Source: Pseudomonas paraglycinae (GTDB taxonomy: Bacteria > Pseudomonadota > Gammaproteobacteria > Pseudomonadales > Pseudomonadaceae). From it: a DNA stretch of 54,645 nucleotides. The stretch lies in assembly GCF_021601625.1 (NCBI RefSeq), contig NZ_BQHR01000027.1, positions 1 through 54,645 of the forward strand, in the 5' to 3' direction. Numbering within the stretch: the stretch's first letter is position 1; every line of letters starts with the position of its first letter. Below, one piece after another: positions 44,803 through 52,986 of this stretch. The notes beneath the pieces were generated by a model. The model was not told where the DNA came from. It did not search any database and was given only the letters and a program-made list of their open reading frames with translations. The position numbers and the translations under genes were made by a program.

Positions 44803-44965
44803 CCCCCTCACCCCAGCCCTCTCCCCCAAGGGGGCGAGGGGGAAAGGGAGCAGATCTCCGTTGCTATCGGAGCCTGAGTACACCTCGATATATCAAGTCG
44901 GTGAGACTCGAACATCCACCTCGGTCAGTCCCCTCTCCCTCCGGGAGAGGGTTAGGGTGAGGGGG
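44803..44965. repeat. Inverted REP-type pair B (CCCTCACCC class)
   Basis: The left copy (44803-44842, CCCCCTCACCCCAGCCCTCT then CCAAGGGGGCGAGGGGG) and the right copy (44930-44965, CCCCTCTCCCTCCGGGAGAG then GGTTAGGGTGAGGGGG) face each other across about 85 bp. The right copy and its flank CGGTCAGTC are identical to those of pair A at 39047-39090. It lies between convergent chemoreceptor and histidine-kinase genes. Confidence 0.85.
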
Positions 44966-44975
44966 CTCTTGAAGC

Positions 44976-46289
44976 TCACCGCCGAGGCAACTGAATCTCC
45001 ACCTTCAACCCACCCCACTCACTTTCACCCAACACCAAAACCCCACCCCACGTTTCAACAATATCCCGCACAATCCCCAGCCCCAACCCATGCCCATGGG
45101 TCTGCTCATCCAGCCGCGCTCCCCGGCTGAACACCTGAGCCCGCTGCGCCTCGGGAATCCCCGGCCCGTCATCCTCCACGCTCAGCACAAAACCTTCGGC
45201 CGTTTCGACCACGCTCAACCGCACCTCGGCATCCGCCCATTTGCAAGCGTTGTCCAGCAGGTTGCCGAGCAGTTCCAGCAGATCCTCACGATCCCACGGC
45301 AATTGCAGGCCCGGCGGTGCCACATAACTCAACTCCAGATGCTCGCCATGAATCATGTTCAACGTCGACAGCAGCCCCGGCAGCTCGGCGTCGCAATCGA
45401 ACAACGCTCCCGGCAGCGCATCGCCAGAGAGCCGCGCACGGTTGAGCTCGCGGTTCAGCCGTTGCTGAACCTGTTCCAGTTGTTCCTTGAGAATCTTGCG
45501 CAGTTCCGGGTGCGCGTCGAGCCTTTCACTCGACGCCAGACTGAGCAGCACCGCCAACGGGGTTTTCAGCGCATGCCCGAGATTGCCCAGGGCATTGCGC
45601 GAACGCTTGAGGCTGTCTTCGGTGTGCGCCAGCAAATGGTTGATCTGCGCCACCAGCGGTTCCAGCTCCGCCGGTACTTGTTCATCGAGTTGTGAACGCT
45701 GGCCCTGCTGCAACTGGGCGATCTGTTCACGAGCCTTTTCCAGCGGACGCAACGCGCGGCGCACGGTCAGGCGTTGCAGCAACAGAATCAGCAGCAACCC
45801 GGCCAGCCCGAGGCCGAGACCGATCTGGCGCATGCGCTGGAAGCTCTCGCGCACCGGCGTGTAATCCTGGGCCACGCTGATGGAAATCGACTGGCCGAGC
45901 CGTCGATAGTCCGAACGCAGCACCAATAATTGCTGACCGTCCGGCCCCAGCTGCAGGTTGCTGTGCAACCCGGAGCGTTCGAGCAGCGGCAGATCCTGAT
46001 CCCACAACGAGCGGGAGCGCCAATGGCTGTCGGCGAAATCGATGCGGAAGTAATGCCCGGAAAACGGTCGCTGGTAGGCTGGCGACAAGTGCCGCTCATC
46101 CAGCTGCAAGCCTTGCGGGCCGCGAACCAGCGCCACCAGCAGGCTCTCGCTGTCGTTACGCAAGCCGGCTTCGAGATAGCGCTGCAATCCGACTTCGAAC
46201 AACCACAGACTGGTTTGCGCCAGCAGCACGCCGACGACCACCAGCACACTGATCAACCCCAGGCTCAAGCGGCGCTGGATCGATCTCAC
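44976..46289 (-). CDS. Sensor histidine kinase of PepSY-linked two-component system
   Basis: A 437-residue membrane kinase. Membrane segments are at about 10-31 ([22 protein letters not shown]) and about 156-173, enclosing a periplasmic domain with [21 protein letters not shown]. After HAMP the H-box is [21 protein letters not shown] with H239, then N-box [13 protein letters not shown] and G-boxes EDDGPGIPE and [18 protein letters not shown], ending IQLPRR. The start is GTG 46289 overlapping the response-regulator stop (GTGA); the frame is open further but there is no other plausible start. The H-box LGHALKTP fits the PhoQ/PmrB-like HisKA group. It is fourth in an operon with two PepSY genes. 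Confidence 0.88.
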   Translation of the reverse strand: MRSIQRRLSLGLISVLVVVGVLLAQTSLWLFEVGLQRYLEAGLRNDSESLLVALVRGPQGLQLDERHLSPAYQRPFSGHYFRIDFADSHWRSRSLWDQDLPLLERSGLHSNLQLGPDGQQLLVLRSDYRRLGQSISISVAQDYTPVRESFQRMRQIGLGLGLAGLLLILLLQRLTVRRALRPLEKAREQIAQLQQGQRSQLDEQVPAELEPLVAQINHLLAHTEDSLKRSRNALGNLGHALKTPLAVLLSLASSERLDAHPELRKILKEQLEQVQQRLNRELNRARLSGDALPGALFDCDAELPGLLSTLNMIHGEHLELSYVAPPGLQLPWDREDLLELLGNLLDNACKWADAEVRLSVVETAEGFVLSVEDDGPGIPEAQRAQVFSRGARLDEQTHGHGLGLGIVRDIVETWGGVLVLGESEWGGLKVEIQLPRR

Positions 46290-46954
46290 GAAGCCTGTCC
46301 GCCAAACAGATAACCCTGGCCGCGACGGGTTTCGATCACGCTCTTGCCGAGCTTGCGCCGCAGGTGATTGACGTGGACTTCCAGCACGTTGGAATCGCGC
46401 TCGGTCTCGCCGTCGTAGAGGTGTTCGGCGAGGTGGCTTTTGGAGAGGATCTGCTCCGGGTGCAGCATGAAGTAGCGCAACAGACGGAATTCGGCGGCGG
46501 TCAGCTGAATATCGGCACCGTCGCGCACGACACACTGACGGCCCTCGTCCAGGTGCAGACCGGCGGCCTTGAGCGTCGGCTGGTTGGCCTGGCCCTTGGA
46601 ACGGCGCAGCAGCGACTGGATGCGCAAATACAGTTCTTCCGGGTGGAAAGGTTTGGTCAGGTAATCGTCGGCACCGGCCTTCAGGCCTTCGATGCGCTCG
46701 GCCCAGGAATCACGGGCGGTAAGGATCAGCACCGGAATCGTCAGACCGCCGGCGCGCCATTGCGCCAGCACCTCAAGCCCCGGCACGCCGGGCAGACCGA
46801 GGTCGAGGACGATCAGGTCGTAGGGCTCGCTGCTGCCCTGATAGACCGCATCGCGCCCGTCCGCCAGCCAGTCCACCGCGTAGCCCTGACGTTGCAGGCC
46901 GGCGAGCAGTTCGTCAGCCAGCGGTACGTGGTCTTCCACCAGAAGCAAGCGCAT
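46286..46954 (-). CDS. OmpR-family response regulator
   Basis: A 222-residue regulator. The receiver domain has the acidic pair ED in [12 protein letters not shown], phospho-acceptor D51 in [11 protein letters not shown], the T/K residues in [29 protein letters not shown]. The DNA-binding winged helix shows [53 protein letters not shown] (seen as [16 protein letters not shown] and [16 protein letters not shown]). ATG 46954 starts 3 bases after the upstream PepSY stop. It probably controls its own operon from the 47578-47723 region, where paired GTTAAG words occur. Confidence 0.92.
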   Translation of the reverse strand: MRLLLVEDHVPLADELLAGLQRQGYAVDWLADGRDAVYQGSSEPYDLIVLDLGLPGVPGLEVLAQWRAGGLTIPVLILTARDSWAERIEGLKAGADDYLTKPFHPEELYLRIQSLLRRSKGQANQPTLKAAGLHLDEGRQCVVRDGADIQLTAAEFRLLRYFMLHPEQILSKSHLAEHLYDGETERDSNVLEVHVNHLRRKLGKSVIETRRGQGYLFGGQAS

Positions 46955-46957
46955 CGG

Positions 46958-47269
46958 TCAATCTTCCTTGTCTTTCACGAGTTCACCGGTGTCGGCCTTC
47001 AGGTGCAGCTCGCGGGCCACACCTTCGACGGTCAGCAACTCGACTTCATAAATGTAGACGTCGTGTTTTTCTTCCAGCTCGACTTCCAGCAGTTTCGCGC
47101 CGGGATAACGATCCATCGCCTGCTGCAGCACTTGCTCCAGCGGCAGGATCACGCCCTGCTTGCGCAGATTGAGGGCTTCGTCGGGCCCCAGGTCGCGGGC
47201 CATCGCCGTCGAGCAAAACATCACCAGCGCCAATGCCGTACGGCGGGTGGCGCGAACATTAACCTTCAT
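46958..47269 (-). CDS. Exported PepSY-domain protein (second of pair)
   Basis: A 103-residue protein. It has a short basic N-terminus and a hydrophobic signal (TALALVMFCSTAMARDLGPDEA, seen as ALALVMFCSTAMA), then a PepSY domain: LGPDEALNLRKQG, PLEQVLQQAMDRYPGAKLLEVELEEKHDVYIYEVELLTVEG (seen as LEVELEEKHDVYIYEVELL) and DTGELVKDKED. The start is ATG 47269, whose base A overlaps the stop of the upstream PepSY gene (TAATG). PepSY domains are common partners and inhibitors of peptidases, and here they precede a two-component system. A periplasmic sensory or accessory role is inferred. Confidence 0.85.
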   Translation of the reverse strand: MKVNVRATRRTALALVMFCSTAMARDLGPDEALNLRKQGVILPLEQVLQQAMDRYPGAKLLEVELEEKHDVYIYEVELLTVEGVARELHLKADTGELVKDKED

Positions 47270-47577
47270 TACGTATCCTGATGATCCTTGAGCACTTGCC
47301 CGCTCACCGCATCCAGTTCCAGATCCCATTCCAGCCCCTGCGGATCACGCAGTTCGATCTGGTAGATGTACTTGCCGTACTGTTCTTCCAGCTCGGTGTC
47401 GGTGATCGTCGAACCCGGGTGTTTGGCCAGCGCGGTGGCGTTGAGCTTCTCGAAGGAGACGATAGTACCAGCGTCGCGCAGGCGCAGGGCTTCATCCGGG
47501 CCGAGATCGCGGGCGTGAACGGTGCTGGCGGCGAGGCCGATGATCGAGGCGAGGGTCAGGGCAGTCAGGGTTTTCAT
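47269..47577 (-). CDS. Exported PepSY-domain protein (first of pair)
   Basis: A 102-residue protein similar to the following gene. The signal peptide is MKTLTALTLASIIGLAASTVHA, then RDLGPDEALRLRDAG, IVSFEKLNATALAKHPGSTITDTELEEQYGKYIYQIELRDPQG (seen as ITDTELEEQYGKYIYQIEL) and the final SGQVLKDHQDT. The shared RDLGPDEALxLRxxG start and ELEEx(K/H)xxYIYxxEL core with the next gene show a tandem duplication. It heads the PepSY-PepSY-RR-HK operon; the promoter should lie in the 47578-47723 gap. Confidence 0.86.
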   Translation of the reverse strand: MKTLTALTLASIIGLAASTVHARDLGPDEALRLRDAGTIVSFEKLNATALAKHPGSTITDTELEEQYGKYIYQIELRDPQGLEWDLELDAVSGQVLKDHQDT

Positions 47578-47598
47578 GGTGTCTCCGTATTTTTATGT

Positions 47599-47650
47599 GT
47601 CGCTACGGTCGGCACCTTAACGGTGCGAACTTAACTGAAACTGAATGGCC
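47599..47650. promoter_or_regulatory. Repeat and palindrome motifs upstream of the PepSY two-component operon
   Basis: In the 146-bp divergent gap between the PepSY operon (-) and the patatin gene (+), GCACC-TTAAC-GGTGC at 47612-47626 is a perfect inverted repeat. On the minus strand GTTAAG occurs twice, 14 bp apart, and GTTTC lies just beside it. Direct repeats of this kind are typical of OmpR-family regulator sites, so autoregulation is plausible, but I cannot name the box. Confidence 0.35.
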
Positions 47651-47723
47651 ATCATTGGGCCTGCTCCTGCAGCCACGGCAACATGTGCTTATAATCTTTC
47701 GCTTGCTAACGATCGAGACCGGT

Positions 47724-48803
47724 ATGACCGCCATTCACATCAAGTTCCCTGCCCTCACCCTCAAGGCCGGCCCCAGGGCCATGGCGCGTATTCGTGCCCA
47801 AGGCCTGAGCGCCGCCGACGTCGGCACCCTGCCCGGTGCTGCCGGCGGGCCAAAGGCGCTGGGGATTCAAGGGCTGGATCTGGCGTTGTTCGGCGAGTGG
47901 CTGCCGGCGGCGCCGCGCGAGCGTTCGCTGATCGGTGCGTCGGTGGGTTCCTGGCGCTTCGCCAGCGCTTGTCTGCCGGACGCCGCCGAAGGCATCCGCC
48001 GCCTCGGTCATCTGTACACCGAGCAGAACTTCAACAAAGGCGTGACCATCGGCGACGTCAGCCGCAGTTCGCAGCGAATGCTCGATGACCTGCTCGACGG
48101 CCGCGACACCAGCCTTCTGACCAACGCCCATTACCGCTTGAACATCATGGTGGTCAAAAGCCACGGCGGGCTGGCGGACGACCATCGCGGCCGGCTCGGG
48201 CTGGCGCTGGGCTCGGTGATCGCCGACAACCTGCGGGGTCGTGCGCGGCTGTCGCGGCACTTCGAACGGCTGATCATCCACGACCCGCGCCTGGCGCCGC
48301 CGGTGCATGCGCTGAATGACTTCCCGTCACGTTTCGTCGCCCTCGATGCCGGCAACCTGCGTCAGGCGCTGCTGGCGTCCGGTTCGATCCCGATGGTCAT
48401 GGAAGGCGTGCGCGACCTGCCGGGCGCCGGTGCCGGCACGTTCCGCGACGGCGGTCTGCTGGACTATCACCTCGACCTGCCCTACAGCGGCGACGGCATC
48501 GTGCTGTATCCGCACTTCACCGACCGGGTGATTCCGGGCTGGTTCGACAAGACCCTGCCGTGGCGCAAAGCTTCGGTCGAGCGTTTGCAGGACGTGCTGT
48601 TGCTGGCGCCATCGAAGGAATACCTGGCGCGCCTGCCCTACGGCAAACTCCCCGACCGTAACGACTTCAAACGCTTCATGGGCGATGCGCCGAGCCGGCA
48701 GAAATACTGGCGCGCGGCGATGGACGAAAGTCGCCGATTGGGTGATGAGTTCCTTGAACTGACTGCCAATGGTCGCCTCGCCGAGCGCTTGCTGACCCTT
48801 TAG
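47724..48803 (+). CDS. Patatin-like phospholipase
   Basis: A 359-residue lipase-type hydrolase. The patatin landmarks are the oxyanion loop [13 protein letters not shown] (about 38-50), the nucleophile elbow [10 protein letters not shown] with S73, and the catalytic Asp in [10 protein letters not shown] (D242), giving the Ser-Asp dyad. No signal peptide is apparent, so it is probably cytoplasmic or released by another route. ATG 47724 is preceded by GAGACCGGT; the frame is open upstream to 47595 without a ribosome site. It is transcribed divergently from the PepSY operon. Substrate (phospholipid or other acyl ester) is unknown. Confidence 0.86.
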   Translation: MTAIHIKFPALTLKAGPRAMARIRAQGLSAADVGTLPGAAGGPKALGIQGLDLALFGEWLPAAPRERSLIGASVGSWRFASACLPDAAEGIRRLGHLYTEQNFNKGVTIGDVSRSSQRMLDDLLDGRDTSLLTNAHYRLNIMVVKSHGGLADDHRGRLGLALGSVIADNLRGRARLSRHFERLIIHDPRLAPPVHALNDFPSRFVALDAGNLRQALLASGSIPMVMEGVRDLPGAGAGTFRDGGLLDYHLDLPYSGDGIVLYPHFTDRVIPGWFDKTLPWRKASVERLQDVLLLAPSKEYLARLPYGKLPDRNDFKRFMGDAPSRQKYWRAAMDESRRLGDEFLELTANGRLAERLLTL

Positions 48804-48889
48804 TCAGCACAGCCGGGAACAAGCTGATAAACTCGCCGCCTGCCCGAATTCGCTGCGGCGAACGCCATCTGAACAGAGCTGAAATCACT

Positions 48890-49246
48890 GTGGAAATCTT
48901 CAAGGAATTTACGTTCGAATCCGCCCACCGCCTGCCCCACGTACCGGACGGCCACAAGTGCGGACGCCTGCACGGTCACTCGTTCAAAGTGGCGATTCAC
49001 CTGAGCGGCGACCTCGATCCGCACACCGGCTGGATCCGTGATTTCTCCGAGATCAAAGCGATTTTCAAGCCGTTGTACGAGCGTCTGGACCACAACTACC
49101 TCAACGACATTCCGGGCCTCGAGAACCCGACCAGCGAAGTGCTGGCCAAATTCATCTGGAATGAATTGAAGCCCCTGCTGCCGGAACTCAGTGCGATCCG
49201 CATCCACGAGACCTGCACCAGCGGTTGCATCTATCGCGGCGAGTAA
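48890..49246 (+). CDS. queD: 6-carboxytetrahydropterin synthase QueD
   Basis: QueD makes 6-carboxy-5,6,7,8-tetrahydropterin from dihydroneopterin triphosphate, the second step towards queuosine in tRNA. The product has 118 residues, the usual length. The zinc ligands are H13 (FESAHRLP), H28 and H30 (RLHGHSF), and the catalytic cysteine is C24 in GHKCGR. Other motifs are [27 protein letters not shown] and IHETCTSGC. The start is GTG 48890, the first residue of the family start MEIFKEF; no ATG fits. It is monocistronic with a strong terminator 15 bases after the stop. Confidence 0.94.
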   Translation: MEIFKEFTFESAHRLPHVPDGHKCGRLHGHSFKVAIHLSGDLDPHTGWIRDFSEIKAIFKPLYERLDHNYLNDIPGLENPTSEVLAKFIWNELKPLLPELSAIRIHETCTSGCIYRGE

Positions 49247-49260
49247 TTCCCGCGACACAA

Positions 49261-49288
49261 AAAAACCACCGAGACCGGTGGTTTTTTT
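49261..49288 (+). terminator. Intrinsic terminator after queD
   Basis: ACCACCG (49265-49271) pairs with CGGTGGT (49276-49282) around a 4-nt loop, flanked by an A-run before and TTTTTTT after, so it may also work on the minus strand. Confidence 0.92.
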
Positions 49289-49331
49289 ACGCCTATGCTT
49301 TTTGGCTCGAACCCGCCAAGAGGACAGGCCC

Positions 49332-50144
49332 ATGAGGGACTGGCTGCTGGATCAGATCTTTGATTTCAACGGGCGACAGATTCGCCACGGGGTGCGCGGC
49401 GACGGCCCGCCGCTGGTGTTCGTGCACGGCACGCCCTTCTCGTCTTACGTGTGGCACCGCATCGCGCCGCACTTTTTCGCCACGCATCGGGTGCATTACT
49501 TCGATCTGCTGGGCTACGGCCAATCCGAGCAACCGGACGCCGATGTCTCCCTCGGCGTGCAGAACGAATTGCTTGCGCAGTTGCTCGATCACTGGAATCT
49601 GCAACGCCCGGACGTGGTCGCCCACGACTTCGGCGGCGCCACCGTGCTGCGCGCGCACCTGCTCAACGGCAAGGATTACCGCAGCCTGACCCTGATCGAC
49701 CCAGTCGCGCTGACACCCTGGGGTTCGCCGTTCGTGCAGCACGTGCGCCAGCATGAAGCGGCGTTCGGCGGCCTGCCGGATTACATCCAGCGCGCCATTG
49801 TGCCGACCTATATTCGCGGGGCGATCCAGCGGGATATTCCCGACGATGAACTGGCGCCCTACGTCCAGCCGTGGCTGGGCGATCCGGGGCAAGCGGCGTT
49901 CTACCGGCAGATCGCGCAGATGGATCAGCGCTACACGCTGGAGGCGCAGCCGCTGTACCCGACGATCCGTTGCCCGGTGCAGATTCTCTGGGGCGAAGAG
50001 GATCAGTGGATCCCCATCGAACGCGGGCGTGAGTTGCACAAGATGATTCCGGGATCGCAGTTTCATCCGGTCCCGAATGCCGGGCATCTGGTGCAGGAAG
50101 ATGCGCCTGAAGCCATAGTCGCCGCGCTGCTGCGGTTCCTCTGA
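49332..50144 (+). CDS. Alpha/beta hydrolase with Asp nucleophile (haloalkane-dehalogenase-like)
   Basis: A 270-residue alpha/beta hydrolase. The oxyanion-hole region is VFVHGTPFSSYVW. The nucleophile elbow reads VVAHDFGGATVLRAH with D99 where most esterases have Ser. The acid residue lies in WGEEDQWIP and the catalytic His in VPNAGHLVQEDAPE, giving an Asp-His-Asp set. An Asp nucleophile is the mark of haloalkane/haloacetate dehalogenases and epoxide hydrolases. ATG 49332 follows AGGACAGGCC. The halide-binding Trp beside the nucleophile (HDW in many dehalogenases) is Phe here, so the reaction is open; epoxide hydrolysis or another substrate is possible. Confidence 0.82.
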   Translation: MRDWLLDQIFDFNGRQIRHGVRGDGPPLVFVHGTPFSSYVWHRIAPHFFATHRVHYFDLLGYGQSEQPDADVSLGVQNELLAQLLDHWNLQRPDVVAHDFGGATVLRAHLLNGKDYRSLTLIDPVALTPWGSPFVQHVRQHEAAFGGLPDYIQRAIVPTYIRGAIQRDIPDDELAPYVQPWLGDPGQAAFYRQIAQMDQRYTLEAQPLYPTIRCPVQILWGEEDQWIPIERGRELHKMIPGSQFHPVPNAGHLVQEDAPEAIVAALLRFL

Positions 50145-50260
50145 TCCAATCCCGTGACCCTGTGGGAACAGCTGCTCCCACATGGTTCGGTGCGGCGCCC
50201 GATGCACTGCTTTCGCGCCGATCATCCGTGCCTCGTCTATAAATACCCGCAACATTGCGT

Positions 50261-50278
50261 TTGGCACGACCGCTGCAA
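50261..50278 (+). promoter_or_regulatory. Candidate sigma-54 (-24/-12) promoter of codBA
   Basis: TTGGCACGACCGCTGCAA has GG and GC exactly 10 bases apart (50263-50264 and 50275-50276), with TGGCACG at -24 and CTGCA at -12 against the TTGCA consensus. A start site near 50288 would lie 29 bases before ATG 50317. RpoN control fits cytosine use as a nitrogen source. Confidence 0.6.
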
Positions 50279-50316
50279 CCACTTCGCGTCCTCCCCTTTC
50301 CAGCAAGGAACGCCCC

Positions 50317-51588
50317 ATGACGCAAAACGATCCCGGCAACGATTACCCCCTCAGTGAAGTGCCGATGCACGCGCGCAAAGGCCTGGCCTCCACGGCGATG
50401 GTGCTGCTGGGCTTCACCTTCTTCACCGCAACCATGTTTGCCGGCGGCAAGCTCGGCGTGGCGTTCAACTTCGGCGAAATGCTCGCCGTCATCATCATCG
50501 GCAACCTGCTGCTCGGCGTGTACGCCGCAGGCCTGGGTTACATCGCCTTCAAAAGCGGGCTGAATTCGGTGCTGATGGGGCGCTTCTGTTTTGGCGAAGT
50601 CGGCAGCAAGCTCAGCGACCTGATCCTCGGGTTCACCCAGATCGGCTGGTACGCCTGGGGCACCGCGACGGCGGCGGTGGTGCTCGGCAAGTATTTCGAT
50701 TTGAACGAAGCCACGGTGCTGGGGCTGATGGTGCTGTTCGGCCTGGTGTTCTGCGCCACGGCGTATGTCGGTTATCGCGGGCTGGAGATTCTGTCGTACA
50801 TCGCGGTGCCGGCGATGATGTTGCTGCTGATGCTGTCGATGTGGGTCGCGACCGTGAAAGTCGGCGGCCTCGACGGTTTGCTCAGCGTCGTGCCCAGCGG
50901 TTCGCTGGACTGGTCGACCGCCATCACGCTGGTATTCGGTACCTTCGTCAGCGGCGCGACCCAGGCCACCAACTGGACGCGTTTTTCCCGTTCGGCACGG
51001 GTCGCGGTGCTGGCCAGTCTGATCGGTTTTTTCATCGGCAACGGCCTGATGGTGCTGATCGGTGCCTATGGTGCGATCGTCTATCAACAGCCCGACGTGG
51101 TCGAAGTGCTGCTGTTGCAGGGCTTCGCCATGGCGGCGATGGCGATGCTGTTGCTGAACATCTGGAGTACCCAGGACAACACCATCTACAACTTCGCCGT
51201 CGCCGGCTGCAACCTGCTGCGCACCGGTCGCCGCAAGACCGTGACCCTGGCCGGCGCCGTGATCGGCACCGCGCTCGCGTTGCTGGGCATGTACGACATG
51301 CTGGTGCCTTATCTGATCCTGCTCGGCACGGTGATCCCGCCGATTGGCGGCGTGATCATGGCGGACTTTTTCTACCGCTGGCGCGGGCGTTATCCGCGTC
51401 TGGCCGACGCACGGTTACCGGCGTTCAACTGGCCGGGGCTCGCGGCTTACGCGGCCGGTACCGTCGCGGCGTTCGGCTCGCCGTGGGTCGCGCCGCTGGT
51501 CGGCATCGCCGTTGCCGCGTTAACGTATATCGCAGTGACCGGCCTGCTCGGCGCCCGCAACGCGGCCGCCCCTCTACAAGATCTATAA
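50317..51588 (+). CDS. codB: Cytosine permease (NCS1 family)
   Basis: A 423-residue inner-membrane transporter of the nucleobase:cation symport-1 family, which imports cytosine with a cation. It has about twelve predicted helices. The N-terminus DYPLSEVPMHARKGLAS is typical of CodB. Core motifs are TATMFAGGKLGVAFNFGEML, GQIGWYAWG-like QIGWYAWGTATAAVV, GATQATNWTRFSR and NIWSTQDNTIYNFAV. ATG 50317 follows CAGCAAGGAACGCCCC. The cytosine deaminase gene begins 13 bases after the stop, so uptake and deamination are one operon. Confidence 0.93.
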   Translation: MTQNDPGNDYPLSEVPMHARKGLASTAMVLLGFTFFTATMFAGGKLGVAFNFGEMLAVIIIGNLLLGVYAAGLGYIAFKSGLNSVLMGRFCFGEVGSKLSDLILGFTQIGWYAWGTATAAVVLGKYFDLNEATVLGLMVLFGLVFCATAYVGYRGLEILSYIAVPAMMLLLMLSMWVATVKVGGLDGLLSVVPSGSLDWSTAITLVFGTFVSGATQATNWTRFSRSARVAVLASLIGFFIGNGLMVLIGAYGAIVYQQPDVVEVLLLQGFAMAAMAMLLLNIWSTQDNTIYNFAVAGCNLLRTGRRKTVTLAGAVIGTALALLGMYDMLVPYLILLGTVIPPIGGVIMADFFYRWRGRYPRLADARLPAFNWPGLAAYAAGTVAAFGSPWVAPLVGIAVAALTYIAVTGLLGARNAAAPLQDL

Positions 51589-51601
51589 AAGGATTCGCCC
51601 G

Positions 51602-52843
51602 ATGCACATCATCAACGCCCGACTGCGCAACCAGGAAGGTCTGCACGAATTGCACCTCGAAGACGGCCTGATCCGCAGCATCGCGCGCCAGACCGAAGCG
51701 CCGACCCTGGGCCCCGACGACCTCGACGCCGGCGGCAACCTGGTGGTGCCGCCCTTCGTCGAGCCGCACATTCACCTCGACGCCACCCTGACCGCCGGCG
51801 AGCCGCGCTGGAACATGAGCGGTACGCTGTTCGAAGGCATCGAGTGCTGGGGCGAGCGCAAGGTCACCATCACCCAGGAAGACACCAAGACCCGGGCGAA
51901 GAAAACCATTCAGACCCTCGCCGCCCACGGCATCCAGCACGTGCGCACCCACGTCGACGTCACCGATCCGCAACTCACCGCGCTCAAGGCGATGCTCGAT
52001 GTGCGCGAGGAAAGCCGTCACCTGATCGACCTGCAGATCGTCGCGTTCCCCCAGGAAGGCATCGAATCGTTCCGCAATGGGCGCGAGCTGATGGAAGAAG
52101 CGATCCGTATGGGCGCTGACGTGGTCGGCGGGATCCCGCATTTCGAGTACACCCGCGACCAAGGTGTCAGCTCGGTGAAATTCCTGATGGACCTGGCCGA
52201 GCGCACCGGTTGTCTGGTGGATGTGCACTGCGACGAAACCGACGATCCGCATTCGCGCTTCCTCGAAGTGCTGGCCGAAGAGGCCCGCAGCCGCGACATG
52301 GGCGCCCTCGTGACCGCCAGCCACACCACGGCGATGGGCTCCTACGACAACGCCTACTGCGCCAAACTGTTCCGCCTGCTCGGGCATTCGGGGATCAGTT
52401 TTGTCTCCTGCCCGACCGAAAGCATTCACCTGCAAGGGCGCTTCGACAACTTCCCGAAACGCCGGGGCGTGACCCGCGTCAACGAGCTGCTCGAAGCCGG
52501 GATGAACGTCTGTTTCGGTCAGGATTCGATCGTCGATCCGTGGTATCCGCTGGGCAACGGCAACATCCTGCGGGTCCTCGAAGCCGGCCTGCACATCTGC
52601 CACATGCTCGGTTACCGCAACCTGCAAAGCGCGCTGGATCTGGTCACCGACAACAGCGCCAAGGCCATGCACCTTGGCGAACGCTATGGCCTGGAACAGG
52701 GCCGCCCGGCCAACCTGCTGATCCTGTCGGCGGACAGCGACTACGAAGTGATCCGCAGCCAGGGCCTGCCGCTGTACTCGATCCGCAATGGCGAGGTGCT
52801 GATGAAGCGGCAGATGCCGGTGGTGGAGTTCGTGGAGGGTTGA
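51602..52843 (+). CDS. codA: Cytosine deaminase
   Basis: CodA hydrolyses cytosine to uracil and ammonia, which can serve as nitrogen. The product has 413 residues, close to E. coli CodA (427). Metal ligands and catalytic residues are in place: H56 and H58 (EPHIHLD), H209 (VDVHCDETDD), E212, H241 (ASHTTAM) and D308 (FGQDSIVDPWYPLGNGN), which run about five residues before their E. coli positions. A C-terminal amidohydrolase strand region is ANLLILSADSDYEV. It is the second gene of codBA; a 20-bp palindrome lies 47 bp after its stop. Confidence 0.94.
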   Translation: MHIINARLRNQEGLHELHLEDGLIRSIARQTEAPTLGPDDLDAGGNLVVPPFVEPHIHLDATLTAGEPRWNMSGTLFEGIECWGERKVTITQEDTKTRAKKTIQTLAAHGIQHVRTHVDVTDPQLTALKAMLDVREESRHLIDLQIVAFPQEGIESFRNGRELMEEAIRMGADVVGGIPHFEYTRDQGVSSVKFLMDLAERTGCLVDVHCDETDDPHSRFLEVLAEEARSRDMGALVTASHTTAMGSYDNAYCAKLFRLLGHSGISFVSCPTESIHLQGRFDNFPKRRGVTRVNELLEAGMNVCFGQDSIVDPWYPLGNGNILRVLEAGLHICHMLGYRNLQSALDLVTDNSAKAMHLGERYGLEQGRPANLLILSADSDYEVIRSQGLPLYSIRNGEVLMKRQMPVVEFVEG

Positions 52844-52890
52844 GTGGCGGTTATTGCTCGCGCCGGTTTTATCGCGAATCGAAAGAGCCA

Positions 52891-52910
52891 GCCTGTCAGA
52901 TCTGACAGGC
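52891..52910. other. Perfect 20-bp palindrome after codA
   Basis: GCCTGTCAGATCTGACAGGC is exactly its own reverse complement. It lies in the 143-bp gap between the convergent codA and DapF-like genes. There is no T-run, so it is not a classic terminator; it could be an operator-like site, a transcript-end hairpin or a member of a short palindromic repeat class. Confidence 0.6.
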
Positions 52911-52986
52911 GACAACCGCCTCGAACCGGCTCACAGTAAAGCCCAAGGGATCCATCGTTCCCGGGGGGACGATCATGAAAGGGACT

